From assembly GCA_041661865.1 (NCBI GenBank), contig JBAZTO010000015.1, forward strand, positions 1-64,000: a stretch of DNA of 64,000 nt, given 5' to 3'. Source of the DNA: JBAZTO01 sp041661865. GTDB lineage: Bacteria > Planctomycetota > Phycisphaerae > SM23-33. Below, piece by piece: positions 52,642-60,285 of the stretch. The notes beneath the pieces were generated by a model, which worked only from the letters and a program-made list of their open reading frames with translations, had not been told where the DNA came from and did no database searches. Position 1 is the first letter of the stretch; every line of letters starts with the position of its first letter. The translations under genes were made by a program, and so were the position numbers.

Positions 52642-53320
52642 CTTCCTTGGGGGCCTTGTGCTTGTAGAACTTCTTGGCCAGGGCTTCGGCCAGGAGTTTC
52701 TCTGTGGCCTGTCGGATATCGCGGTCGTTCTCCGCCGGCACGCCGTTGGTGCTGTCGATGGGGTACAGCACGCTGATCGTCTCGCCCTGCCAGACCTTGG
52801 CCTCCCGCTCGGGCAGCGAGGTCTTGTAGACGCTGCATTCGGCGATAATCCGGCCGCGGTAGAGATTCACCGACCCCGGTTCGCGCGTGGTGTATTCGAC
52901 CAGCGAAACGTACAGGATGTAGTCGGCGCCCAGGGCCTTGCCCAGCACGGTCTTGTCGTCACTGTCCCAGTTGATATGCTCTTCCTGGTAGCGGCTGACG
53001 CGGGCGGGGTCCACGACCACCACGCCCTTGAGCCGCTGGGTCAACTCGCCCTTGATCGCCGAGGCCAGTGTCAGCCGCAGGTAGGGGTACTCGTACAAGG
53101 CGCGCTGGTCGGCGTAGAGGATGATCGCCACGCGATGGTTGTCCATCTCGGCCAGTTCCGGCTCGATGGACTTCTGCGACGTCTCGGGGGCCAGCAGGTA
53201 GCCCATGTAGCCCAGTCCCTGGCAGCCGGCGCCGCTGAGCAGCACAATTGCCGCCACGGCCAGCACGGCGGCTGGCCCGGCGACTTTCCAGGCGGATATT
53301 TTCATCAGGGTGTGATTCAT
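52616..53320 (-). CDS. Lipoprotein, first of a paralogous pair
   Basis: 234 aa from ATG 53320. The signal peptide ends LLSGAGC. The body contains VAIILYADQRALYEYPYLRL, LGADYILYVSLVEY and ATEKLLAEALAKKFYKHKAP. The ATG overlaps the stop of the DUF2752 gene (ATGA), so the pair is translationally coupled; a GAGGAG lies about a dozen bases upstream. The long frame further upstream is the out-of-frame shadow of DUF2752. Confidence 0.82.
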   Translation of the reverse strand: MNHTLMKISAWKVAGPAAVLAVAAIVLLSGAGCQGLGYMGYLLAPETSQKSIEPELAEMDNHRVAIILYADQRALYEYPYLRLTLASAIKGELTQRLKGVVVVDPARVSRYQEEHINWDSDDKTVLGKALGADYILYVSLVEYTTREPGSVNLYRGRIIAECSVYKTSLPEREAKVWQGETISVLYPIDSTNGVPAENDRDIRQATEKLLAEALAKKFYKHKAPKEDDGHITTR

Positions 53321-53805
53321 CGGATCGGAAACTCTCCTCGTGCCACGCCGATGGCGATCTTGATGCCCCAGCCCAGCAGCAACCCGCCGACGCCAATCGC
53401 AACAAGCGGCCAGGACAGCTTGAGTCGCCCAGCCGCCCTCTTGCCGGTGACCAGTTCCATGCCGCCTACGACGGCTGCGATGACCAGGCCGACGAACAGG
53501 ACCGGGCCGAAGGGATGGGCCGCCAGCGCGTCGAGCACCCGGCCGTGGGCCAGGGCGGCTATCGAGGTGGTCATGCCGCACGTCGGGCAAGGCCAGCCCG
53601 TTCGGATCGGCCAGGAGCAGGGCGGCAGGCCCAGTTGCTCGGCCGTGCCCATGCCGCTTGGCGCGGGCCGCAGCGACGCGCCGATGAGCAGCGTGCCGGC
53701 CGCCACGATCAGGATGATCGCGCCCCGCAGGCGAACCTTGATCGAAAAGGTTTTCGCCCCGGCGGGAGTCTGCGCTACGGCTTGGCTGGAACATCGACTG
53801 TTCAT
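53317..53805 (-). CDS. DUF2752 membrane protein
   Basis: 162 aa. The family hallmark is the Cys/Pro motif PPCSWPIRTGWPCPTCGMTTS between two helices, then a third helix (PFGPVLFVGLVIAAVVGGM) and a fourth (WPLVAIGVGGLLLGWGI). Function is unknown; the Cys cluster suggests a metal or redox site near the membrane. ATG 53805 is preceded by GGATGG; a TTG at 53823 is less likely. It heads the operon with the two lipoproteins. Confidence 0.85.
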   Translation of the reverse strand: MNSRCSSQAVAQTPAGAKTFSIKVRLRGAIILIVAAGTLLIGASLRPAPSGMGTAEQLGLPPCSWPIRTGWPCPTCGMTTSIAALAHGRVLDALAAHPFGPVLFVGLVIAAVVGGMELVTGKRAAGRLKLSWPLVAIGVGGLLLGWGIKIAIGVARGEFPIR

Positions 53806-53888
53806 GGCACCATCCAAAACCAAGGCAGTATCCTAGCTTCCCCGTCCCGCGAATACAACGTCATCACGCGATCGTGGCCGGGTGAGGC

Positions 53889-54944
53889 TCACTGGATGAG
53901 CATCGCGTCGCCGTAAGAGAAGAAGCGGTAGCGCTGGGCGATGGCCTGTTGATAGGCGGCCTGGATCATCGGCAGGCCCTTCTCGTCGCCGGGCGAGCAG
54001 AAGGCCGCCACCAGCATCAGCAGGGTGCTGCGGGGGAGGTGGAAGTTGGTGATTAGGGCCTCGACGGCGCCGAAGCGGGCGGGAGGATACAGGAACAACT
54101 CGGTCCAGCCGCTGGAGGGGCGGAGGGGGCCCTGTGCGGCGACCGTCTCGAGCACACGCAGGGAGGTGGTGCCCACGGCCACGATTCGCCGCCCCTCGGC
54201 ACGGGCGCGATTGGCGGCCTCGGCCGTCGCCGCGGGCAGGTCGTACCACTCGGCGTGCATCTTGTGCGTCGGCAGGTCCTCCACCTTGACGGGATTGAAG
54301 GTGCCCAGCCCCACGTGCAGCGTGACGGTGGCACGCTGGATGCCGCGGCGCGCGAGGGCCTGGAGAATGTCCTCGGTAAAATGCAGGCCGGCGGTGGGGG
54401 CGGCGACCGCGCCGGGGCGCGAGGCAAAGATGGTCTGGTAGCGAGCGCGGTCGGCCGGCTGCTCCAGGCCGGAACGAATGTAGGGCGGCAGCGGCGTGGC
54501 CCCGACCTGATCGAGTATCTCCACCGCCGCCAGGGACGGGCGCACCTGCACCGACCAGAGCCCCAGGCCCAGGTTCTCGACGAGCTCCATCTGGGCTCCA
54601 TCCATGCCTTGCACCGCGAGCGTCTCGCCGCCGCGGCACCGGCCGGCGCCCTTGAGCATCACCTGCCATTGGCCCGTGCGATCCTCGCGGCAGAACAGGC
54701 CTTCGATCTTGCCGCCGCTCTTTCGCCGAAGCACGAAGCTGGCGGGAATCACCCGCGTATCGTTGGTCACCAGCAGGTCGCCCTCACGCAACAACAGCGG
54801 TAGATCGGCAAAACTGTGGTGCGAAACGGCCCCGTCGGCCCGCCGCAAGGCCAACAGCCGCGACTGGTCGCGCCGCTCCAACGGGTGCTGGGCGATGAGG
54901 GTTTCGTCCAGAGGGTAATCAAAATCGCTCGATTGAAGCGTCAA
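53889..54944 (-). CDS. queA: S-adenosylmethionine:tRNA ribosyltransferase-isomerase
   Basis: 351 aa, standard length. FDYPLDETLIAQHPLERRDQSRLL opens the protein; PTAGLHFTEDIL, HVGLGTFNPVK and HAEWYDLP are family signatures. It transfers the ribosyl part of SAM to preQ1 at tRNA position 34, making epoxyqueuosine. The frame begins with TTG 54944, with GAGAGGG about nine bases upstream; no ATG is close to the start of homology. It is followed by the DUF2752 group with an 83-bp gap. Confidence 0.95.
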   Translation of the reverse strand: MTLQSSDFDYPLDETLIAQHPLERRDQSRLLALRRADGAVSHHSFADLPLLLREGDLLVTNDTRVIPASFVLRRKSGGKIEGLFCREDRTGQWQVMLKGAGRCRGGETLAVQGMDGAQMELVENLGLGLWSVQVRPSLAAVEILDQVGATPLPPYIRSGLEQPADRARYQTIFASRPGAVAAPTAGLHFTEDILQALARRGIQRATVTLHVGLGTFNPVKVEDLPTHKMHAEWYDLPAATAEAANRARAEGRRIVAVGTTSLRVLETVAAQGPLRPSSGWTELFLYPPARFGAVEALITNFHLPRSTLLMLVAAFCSPGDEKGLPMIQAAYQQAIAQRYRFFSYGDAMLIQ

Positions 54945-55160
54945 GGGGTATGACCCTCTCGAAAGTACTGTAAATACCTTATGTCGAATCCCTGCTCACA
55001 AAGGCAATGTGGCCGATTATATCTGCAAACACTTATTTAGTAAGTAGTTGCAATCTTACTTCAGATGTTACACACATGTTTTCCACAACCATCTACTGCT
55101 AGCAATAATCTTGCCATATTTCGTTGGTTTTCGCCAGTAAGTGAGGAATATTCTGAAGGG
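54945..55160. other. AT-rich intergenic stretch
   Basis: About 200 bases much lower in GC than the surroundings. It includes one DnaA-box-like TTTTCCACA (around 55079-55087) and repeated TTACT/AGTAA words. A single box and no replication genes argue against an origin. It probably contains promoters for queA (minus) and for the transcript ending at 55206 (plus). Confidence 0.4.
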
Positions 55161-55206
55161 AACCTGGTGCCGGGAGTTATTTGCCCGGCGCTGCGGGAGG
55201 TTTTTT
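55161..55206 (+). terminator. Terminator or attenuator before the 76-aa gene
   Basis: GCCGGG (55169-55174) pairs with CCCGGC (55184-55189), enclosed by AACCT (55161-55165) with AGGTT (55198-55202), followed by six T residues. It precedes the small gene's ATG by 40 bases, so it could attenuate that gene or end a small RNA. Confidence 0.6.
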
Positions 55207-55245
55207 CAAAGTCAACGGGGTTGCGTTCCGATACCTAAGACTGGC

Positions 55246-55476
55246 ATGAGCAATCAAGGCGACAAATGGAACTGGACGGCGAACATTGAAGAACTTGCCG
55301 TCCGCATTGCCCATCTGGACCGCGAGGGCCTGATGGGCCAGTTGCGCCAACTCAAGTGCAGCTTTGAACTGGACTTTACCGACGAGTTTCTCGCTTCTCT
55401 CAGCGTCGATCGGCTTCGCCACATCCTGCTGGCTGCGGCGCTGCATACCCGTCAGGCTGGCCGCCTGCCCGCCTGA
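55246..55476 (+). CDS. Small cytoplasmic protein, unknown
   Basis: 76 aa from ATG 55246; the frame is open upstream but crosses the terminator-like hairpin. It is helical, with TANIEELAVRIAHLDREGLMGQLR and FTDEFLASLSVDRLRHILLAA. The layout resembles small adapter-like proteins, but no family is recognised. The ribosome site is weak. Coding character (codon third-position GC) supports a real gene. Confidence 0.6.
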   Translation: MSNQGDKWNWTANIEELAVRIAHLDREGLMGQLRQLKCSFELDFTDEFLASLSVDRLRHILLAAALHTRQAGRLPA

Positions 55477-55508
55477 GGCCCCAGCCGCGCCGCCTGCCCG
55501 CCGATGTC

Positions 55509-56000
55509 TCAAACGCTCTGGTGGTTCATGAACCAGGTTCCGGCGTTGACCAGCCAGGCCAGGCCCAGCCAGGCCAGGTAAGGTAACAACAGCAGGCCCG
55601 CATTACGGTTGATCCTCCAGAAGAGCACCACGTTGAGCAGGGCCACCAGGCCCAGCAGCGTCAGCTCGAAGGCGGCGAGCATCGGGCTCTTGAGGGCGAA
55701 GAACAGGAAGGTCCAGAGGGCGTTGAGGAGCAGTTGGGCTGCGTAGACCAGCATCGTCGGGCTGGTCAGGGGCAGCGGCTTGGTCTGCCACGCCACCCAG
55801 CCGGCCAGCGCGATGGTGGCGTAGAGAAGGGGCCAGACCAGCCCGAAGGCCCAGGACGCCGGCGTGAAGGGGGGCTTCTGCAAGCCCTCGTACCAGCCCC
55901 AGTCGGTCAGCAGCATGCCGACGCTTCCGATCAGGGCGGCGGCTGCGACGACGCCGGCAAAGGCTCCCAGCGCCCGCCAGTTCCTTTCCTTCTTTGCCAT
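55509..56000 (-). CDS. TspO/MBR-family membrane protein
   Basis: 163 aa, five helices. Landmarks are WYEGLQKPPFTPASWAFGLVWPLLYATIALAGW, then QLLLNALWTFLFFALKSP and the C-terminal PYLAWLGLAWLVNAGTW. TspO proteins bind tetrapyrroles and sterols and affect stress responses; bacterial roles vary. The ATG is preceded by a GGGAG-like purine stretch. It is convergent with the 76-aa gene. Confidence 0.93.
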   Translation of the reverse strand: MAKKERNWRALGAFAGVVAAAALIGSVGMLLTDWGWYEGLQKPPFTPASWAFGLVWPLLYATIALAGWVAWQTKPLPLTSPTMLVYAAQLLLNALWTFLFFALKSPMLAAFELTLLGLVALLNVVLFWRINRNAGLLLLPYLAWLGLAWLVNAGTWFMNHQSV

Positions 56001-56280
56001 TTTCTCTCGCTCCCCAGATAGTCCAAAGGCGACCTGCGCAGACCGGCTTGCGATTCATTATAACCATCATTGCCCACGGGCCATGTGGAATAAGCCGGTT
56101 TCCGGCCTGAATCACTTGCCACTGGATAACATGATGCAGATCGTCATTTGGGCAGGAGTTTAACGAGTCATAATGGTCGAACCTCAGCGCATCAGGGAGT
56201 TGAATGATCGCCCCATCCGCCCCGGGCTTGGAACGCGAGTTCGACATGGAGGCGTACCTGAAGCGAGTCAGCAAGTTCAA

Positions 56281-56412
56281 CTAGTAGTCCTTCACAGCAA
56301 AAATTGTGAGTTCGTGCCACCCCCAAGCGTCGTGTGCTTGGGGGTGTCCGCACGGCCAAGCAAACAACGCTTGACCGTGGCACCAGCAAAATTAGTTGTG
56401 AAGGACTACTAG
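56281..56412. repeat. 132-bp element with perfect 16-bp terminal inverted repeats
   Basis: CTAGTAGTCCTTCACA (56281-56296) is repeated inverted as TGTGAAGGACTACTAG (56397-56412). Inside is a complete two-hairpin GTGCCAC repeat (56314-56384), so two repeat families are nested. Each end carries CTAG. No protein is encoded. It is a MITE-like structure; mobilisation is inferred. Confidence 0.75.
56314..56384. repeat. Two-hairpin GTGCCAC repeat nested in the 132-bp element
   Basis: Bounded by GTGCCACCC and CCGTGGCAC, with CAAGC...GCTTG hairpins on both sides. Same overall size (71 bp) as the copies around the DUF1570 gene. Confidence 0.7.
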
Positions 56413-56483
56413 CCGCGAGCGCAAAGCGAGCGGAGTGCTGTTGTCCACACAGGAATATCCCGCTCGCTTTGCGCTCGCGGCTA
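56410..56483. repeat. 74-bp palindrome with 24-bp arms
   Basis: 56410-56433 is the perfect inverse of 56460-56483 (arm begins TAGCCGCGAGCGCAAAGCGA). It overlaps the end of the 132-bp element by three bases, so they were inserted side by side. Together they fill most of the 601-bp gap before holA; nothing else is seen in 56001-56280. Confidence 0.75.
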
Positions 56484-56601
56484 ATTCGTCTTGGTGCATA
56501 TGGTTACGCGAAGTAGTCCCTGGCCATGCCTTGAAACAAGTTGAACGTCTCGGCCGGGTTCCGAGGCGACGCCCTTTACAGGCCCTTCGCCGGCGGCGAC
56601 A

Positions 56602-57573
56602 ATGCCCGTCATGGCCAAGGCCCCAGTCAGCAGCGAGATCAAGCCCGTTTATGTCCTGCACGGCAGCGACGCCTTCCTGCTCGACGCGGCGCGGAAGGAA
56701 GTCCTCCAGGCTGTGGTGGCCGACGCCGACCCGCAGACCTGCGTGGCCAGCTTTGAGGCCGACGCCGAACTGGCGGCGGTGCTGGATGAACTGCGGACCC
56801 TGCCCTTTCTCGCCCCGCGTCGCCTGGTGATCGTTCGCGACGCCGACGCCTTCGTGGCCGCCCATCGCGACGCCCTGGAAACCTACCTCCAGGAACCGGC
56901 CCGGCACGCGGCACTGGTGCTGACGGTGCTGTCCTGGCCCTCCAACACGCGCCTGGCCAAGCTGGTGGCCAAGTGCGGAGCGGTGAGCGATTGCTCGGCG
57001 GCCGGCGAGGCGCAAGTGGGCCGGTTCATCGCGCAGGCGGCGGCCCGTCGCGGCAAGAAGGTTGCGCCCGAGGCGGCAGAATTGCTGGCCGACTGGATCG
57101 GGGCTGACCTGGCCCACCTGGACAACGAGTTGGAGAAACTCTCGCTCTACGTCGGCACTCGCGAGACCATCGTCGTGGCGGATGTCACCGCCCTGGTCAC
57201 CGCCATCGCCGGCCCGGCCAGCTTCGCCCTCAGCAACGCGATTACCGACCAGAGCGCCAAGGCTGCACTGGACGCGCTGGCCGGCATGCTCACGCAGCGG
57301 GGCGACGAATTCAAGACCCTCGGCTCGATCGCCTGGCAGGTGCGGCGGGCACTGGCGGCCCAGGAAAAAATCGCCGCCGGCGAACGGGCGGAGTACGCCC
57401 TGCCCAACATGCCTTCCTTCCAGAAGGCCAAGTTCATTTCCCTGCTCAAGCGCCGGCCCCTGGCCAAGATGCAGGGTGACATGCGGCGGCTCCTCAAGGC
57501 CGACCTGTCCATGAAAAGCGGCGGCGACCCCACGGCCGTGCTCGAAGAACTGGTCATCGGCCTGTGTACGTAG
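56602..57573 (+). CDS. holA: DNA polymerase III delta subunit
   Basis: 323 aa. It begins KPVYVLHGSDAFLLDAARKEV and contains LRTLPFLAPRRLVIVRDAD, the typical opening of HolA, with a C-terminal helical bundle (LKRRPLAKMQGDMRRLLKADLSMKSG). HolA opens the beta clamp within the clamp loader. There is no good ribosome site; an ATG three codons later is equally possible. It follows two palindromic elements and is not in a clear operon. Confidence 0.92.
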   Translation: MPVMAKAPVSSEIKPVYVLHGSDAFLLDAARKEVLQAVVADADPQTCVASFEADAELAAVLDELRTLPFLAPRRLVIVRDADAFVAAHRDALETYLQEPARHAALVLTVLSWPSNTRLAKLVAKCGAVSDCSAAGEAQVGRFIAQAAARRGKKVAPEAAELLADWIGADLAHLDNELEKLSLYVGTRETIVVADVTALVTAIAGPASFALSNAITDQSAKAALDALAGMLTQRGDEFKTLGSIAWQVRRALAAQEKIAAGERAEYALPNMPSFQKAKFISLLKRRPLAKMQGDMRRLLKADLSMKSGGDPTAVLEELVIGLCT

Positions 57574-57574
57574 A

Positions 57575-57610
57575 GGTCGAAGGTGAGAGGTTAGAGGTTA
57601 GAGGTGAGTA
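57575..57610. repeat. Short GAGGTTA tandem repeat
   Basis: GAGGTTAGAGGTTAGAGGTG-type imperfect tandem copies directly after holA. No function evident. Confidence 0.5.
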
Positions 57611-57678
57611 GGGGAGGGAGAGCCAACCCGGATCGTTAGTCGTTGCATCAATGCATCTGCGGCGATAATATTGGGGCC

Positions 57679-58575
57679 ATGGCTGACTGGTGGCGAAACG
57701 CTGGCGAGGACGAAGAGACGGCAGCAATCGACAAGTTGCCTGGCGCGAGGGACTCTCTGACCGCCGATACGCGGGCTATCAGGCACCAGATCACTTCGTT
57801 GGAGTCCTGCCATCACAAGGCCTCCAGGCACGTCCGGCTGATCCTTGAGGCCATCGGGCACGGGACTGCGAGCAGAAGTCCGCGTCGCCGGGCGCCTGGA
57901 ACGTCTCACCCCGCCGAGCGGATGTGGCAAGATGTTTGCAGCATCCTGAGCGCATGGGCAGGTGACGAAACAGGGTGCGTCACGGCCGTGGAAATCGGCG
58001 GGATCACGTCACAAGAGTTGGTCAATGCCTTGGGCGTGAAGACCCCTCTGAAGCTCTGGCAAGTGCAGCGCGTGATCGAACGCATCGAAAGCTTTCTGGA
58101 TTCCGCGCACAAATACGACAACATTCTCTGTGACTTGGGGCCTTACGGAGAGCCTGGCGGAAATCCACTCACGGGCCGATACCAATCACAAGCAGATCTG
58201 CTGGAGACGACGCAGCGGACGTTGATCCATGACACGGTGGACGGGCAACCTTCCACGATCCCGCTGGGAATGGCCATCGACTTGCTCATGCCTTGTCACT
58301 GGAACTTCTCGCAAAACCTGTGGATTGTGTTGCGGGCCATCGGAGGCGATCTTCAAAGCCCCCTTCCTTATGCGACGTGTGCGCGAAACATCAGGATGGC
58401 ACCTGCCCGGCAGGATATGCGTGTGATTGTCGAGACCCTGGAGCACTTCTGCGGCGAGGCCGAGACTGCGATGGTGGCCCCAGATGTGCTGTCTATATTG
58501 GGCAAGCCAACGCCAGCCAAGATTTGGTTGGCAGCCTCCTTGAGCAAGACGCTTCGCCTCCAGCTTCATCTGTAG
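57679..58575 (+). CDS. Orphan protein with an internal repeat, unknown
   Basis: 298 aa from ATG 57679 (an ATG at 57643 is possible). Not recognised. Two segments look related: TSQELVNALGVKTPLKLWQV (about 110-129) and VAPDVLSILGKPTPAKIWLA (about 266-285). Each is helix-rich and could be a helix-turn-helix-like unit, so the protein may be a duplicated two-domain DNA-binding or adaptor protein. No signal peptide. Codon bias is weaker than in neighbours. It ends 200 bases before the DegT gene, with a CACAGAG palindrome in between. Confidence 0.65.
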   Translation: MADWWRNAGEDEETAAIDKLPGARDSLTADTRAIRHQITSLESCHHKASRHVRLILEAIGHGTASRSPRRRAPGTSHPAERMWQDVCSILSAWAGDETGCVTAVEIGGITSQELVNALGVKTPLKLWQVQRVIERIESFLDSAHKYDNILCDLGPYGEPGGNPLTGRYQSQADLLETTQRTLIHDTVDGQPSTIPLGMAIDLLMPCHWNFSQNLWIVLRAIGGDLQSPLPYATCARNIRMAPARQDMRVIVETLEHFCGEAETAMVAPDVLSILGKPTPAKIWLAASLSKTLRLQLHL

Positions 58576-58680
58576 TGGCCGCACATCGCTTATCGCCGCT
58601 ACAAGCGATTCTGTCGTGATTTCACACCGGGCTTGCAGTAAGATTCGCCTCTTGAAATTGGTTTCCATAAAGATGCGATG

Positions 58681-58757
58681 CGACACAGAGACGCAGAGAA
58701 AAGCGAGAGGATCTTGTCAAGAAATATGTTTCTCTGTCTCTCTGTCGCTCTGTGTCG
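58681..58757. repeat. CACAGAG long palindrome, copy 3
   Basis: CGACACAGAGACGCAGAGAA (58681-58700) faces TTTCTCTGTCTCTCTGTCGC (58729-58748) and CTCTGTGTCG (58748-58757). It ends about 25 bases before the DegT start and could be part of its 5' leader. Confidence 0.75.
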
Positions 58758-58781
58758 GGTGGTTTTAATGACGAGGTGGCC

Positions 58782-59894
58782 ATGAAAGTTCCGTTTCTAG
58801 ACATCCAGGCCCAGTACGCGGGCATCAGCGACCAGATCAAAGCCGCCGCGGCCAGGATCATCGACAGCGGCGTGTTCACCAGCGTCGCGGCCCCGGCCGT
58901 CAAGGAGCTGGAGGCCAAGCTGGCCGAGTATTGCGGCGTCAAGCACGCCATCGGCGTCTCCAGCGGCACCGACGCGATCATCGCGGTCCTGATGGCCCTG
59001 GGCATCGGCGCCGGCGACGAGGTCATCGTGCCGACCTACACCTTCTTCGCCACCGCCGGCTGCGTCTGGCGCGTGGGGGCCAAGCCGGTCTTCGTCGACA
59101 TCGAGGCCGACACCTTCAACATTTCCCCCGCCGCCGTCGAGGCCGCCATTACGCCGCGGACGCGGGCGATCATGCCCGTGCATCTCTACGGCCAGACGGC
59201 CGACATGGACGCGATCATGGCCATTGCGGCGCGGCACAAGCTGCCGGTCATCGAGGACGCCGCCCAGGCCATCGGCGCCGCCTGCAAGGGTCGCAAGGCC
59301 GGCTCGATGGGCACGGCCGGGTGCTTCAGCTTCTATCCCACCAAGAACCTCGGGGCCCTGGGCGACGCCGGCATGGTGACGGCTGGGGACGACGCCCTGG
59401 CCGAGAAGATATCACTGCTCCGCAACCACGGCGAGACGTCGCGCTACCACCACAAGTACGTCGGAGGCAATTTCCGCCTCGACGTGCTCCAGGCCGCCGC
59501 GCTGCTGGTCAAGCTGCCGCTCCTGGAGGGCTGGTCGGCAGCCCGACGCGCCAACGCCGCCAAGTACGACAAGTTGCTGGCCGACTGCCCGGCCATCAAG
59601 ACGCCGGTCGTCCGCGCGGGCAATACGCCGATCTTCAACCTCTACGTCATCCGCGCGCCGCGCCGCGACGAGCTGATGGCGCACCTCCAGGCCGCCGGAA
59701 TCGGCTGCGGGATCTACTACCCCGTGCCGCTGCACCAGCAGGAGTGCTTCGCGAGCTTGGGCGGCCAGCGAGGCGACTGCCCGGTGGCTGAACAGGCCGC
59801 CGCGGAAGTGCTGGCCCTGCCGATCTTCTCCGAGCTTTCCGACGCACAGATCGAGTACGTCGCGGCCAAGGTCCGGGAGTTCTACAATAAATAG
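58782..59894 (+). CDS. DegT/DnrJ/EryC1/StrS-type sugar aminotransferase
   Basis: 370 aa. The fold begins VPFLDIQAQYAGISDQIK; GVSSGTDAI and VIEDAAQAIGA line the PLP site, and FYPTKNLGALGDAGM carries the Schiff-base Lys. These enzymes transfer an amino group to a keto sugar nucleotide in polysaccharide or glycan synthesis. ATG 58782 has GAGGTGG upstream; a GTG at 58752 lies inside the palindrome and is rejected. It may serve the exopolysaccharide or WecA-linked glycans, although it is far from both. Confidence 0.94.
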   Translation: MKVPFLDIQAQYAGISDQIKAAAARIIDSGVFTSVAAPAVKELEAKLAEYCGVKHAIGVSSGTDAIIAVLMALGIGAGDEVIVPTYTFFATAGCVWRVGAKPVFVDIEADTFNISPAAVEAAITPRTRAIMPVHLYGQTADMDAIMAIAARHKLPVIEDAAQAIGAACKGRKAGSMGTAGCFSFYPTKNLGALGDAGMVTAGDDALAEKISLLRNHGETSRYHHKYVGGNFRLDVLQAAALLVKLPLLEGWSAARRANAAKYDKLLADCPAIKTPVVRAGNTPIFNLYVIRAPRRDELMAHLQAAGIGCGIYYPVPLHQQECFASLGGQRGDCPVAEQAAAEVLALPIFSELSDAQIEYVAAKVREFYNK

Positions 59895-59900
59895 TTGGGG

Positions 59901-59932
59901 GCCGTGGTCGCGGCGTGTGCGACCACGATTGC
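59901..59932. repeat. GTGGTCGC palindrome, second copy
   Basis: Inverted near-identical copy of 309-340, seven bases after the DegT stop, where its strong stem could contribute to 3' end stability. Confidence 0.6.
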
Positions 59933-59978
59933 CACTGAGGTCGCTGAGGGAGCAGGCTTCGCGCCGGGTCATCCAACC

Positions 59979-60007
59979 TTGTGCAAAGCCGATTCTTCTG
60001 CTACCAT
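59979..60007 (+). promoter_or_regulatory. Candidate thiC promoter
   Basis: TTGTGC and TACCAT with a 17-base spacer predict a start near 60014, just before the riboswitch P1 stem at 60016. The hexamers are weak matches; position is the main support. Confidence 0.45.
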
Positions 60008-60015
60008 TTCACTAG

Positions 60016-60112
60016 TTCGCTAGGGGCGCCTCGCGACGAGCGAGGCTGAGAATGACCCTTGGAACCTGATCAACGAGTCGGCCGTGCCCGACGAGTTGCG
60101 TAGGAAAGCGGA
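60016..60112 (+). promoter_or_regulatory. TPP riboswitch (THI element)
   Basis: All landmarks are in place: P1 arms TTCGCT (60016-60021) and AGCGGA (60107-60112), GGGGCGCC, CTGAGAATGACCC (60046-60058), GGAACCTGATC (60061-60071) and GCGTAGGAAAGC (60098-60109). Thiamine pyrophosphate binding would lower thiC expression. A terminator follows at once, so control is probably by premature termination. Confidence 0.95.
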
Positions 60113-60140
60113 TGGACAAGAAGGTTTGTCGCCTTTATTG

Positions 60141-60165
60141 AGCCGCCCGCCAGGCGGCTTTTTTG
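60141..60165 (+). terminator. Riboswitch-associated intrinsic terminator
   Basis: AGCCGCC pairs with GGCGGCT around a short loop, followed by six T residues, 30 bases after the riboswitch. This is the expression platform for transcriptional control. Confidence 0.9.
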
Positions 60166-60175
60166 TTGGCCAAAT

Positions 60176-60254
60176 GGCAGGTGCCACCCCCAAACTCCGT
60201 TTGGGGGTGCTGGCCGCAGTTCACCCCCAAGCAAGCTTGGGGGTGGCACCTGCC
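60176..60254. repeat. Two-hairpin GTGCCAC repeat inside the thiC leader
   Basis: Perfect 18-bp outer arms at 60176-60193 and 60237-60254 (GGCAGGTGCCACCCCCAA and its inverse) with an inner CCAAACTCCGTTTGG hairpin. It lies between the riboswitch terminator and thiC, so read-through transcripts carry it in the 5' untranslated region. Confidence 0.8.
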
Positions 60255-60285
60255 GCGAGCGGCTGAGCGGATTGAAGGAAATGCA

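Noticed and set aside
54945..55140. Possible replication origin (AT-rich, one DnaA-box-like TTTTCCACA)
   Set aside because: Only one box, and no dnaA, dnaN, parAB or rpmH nearby.
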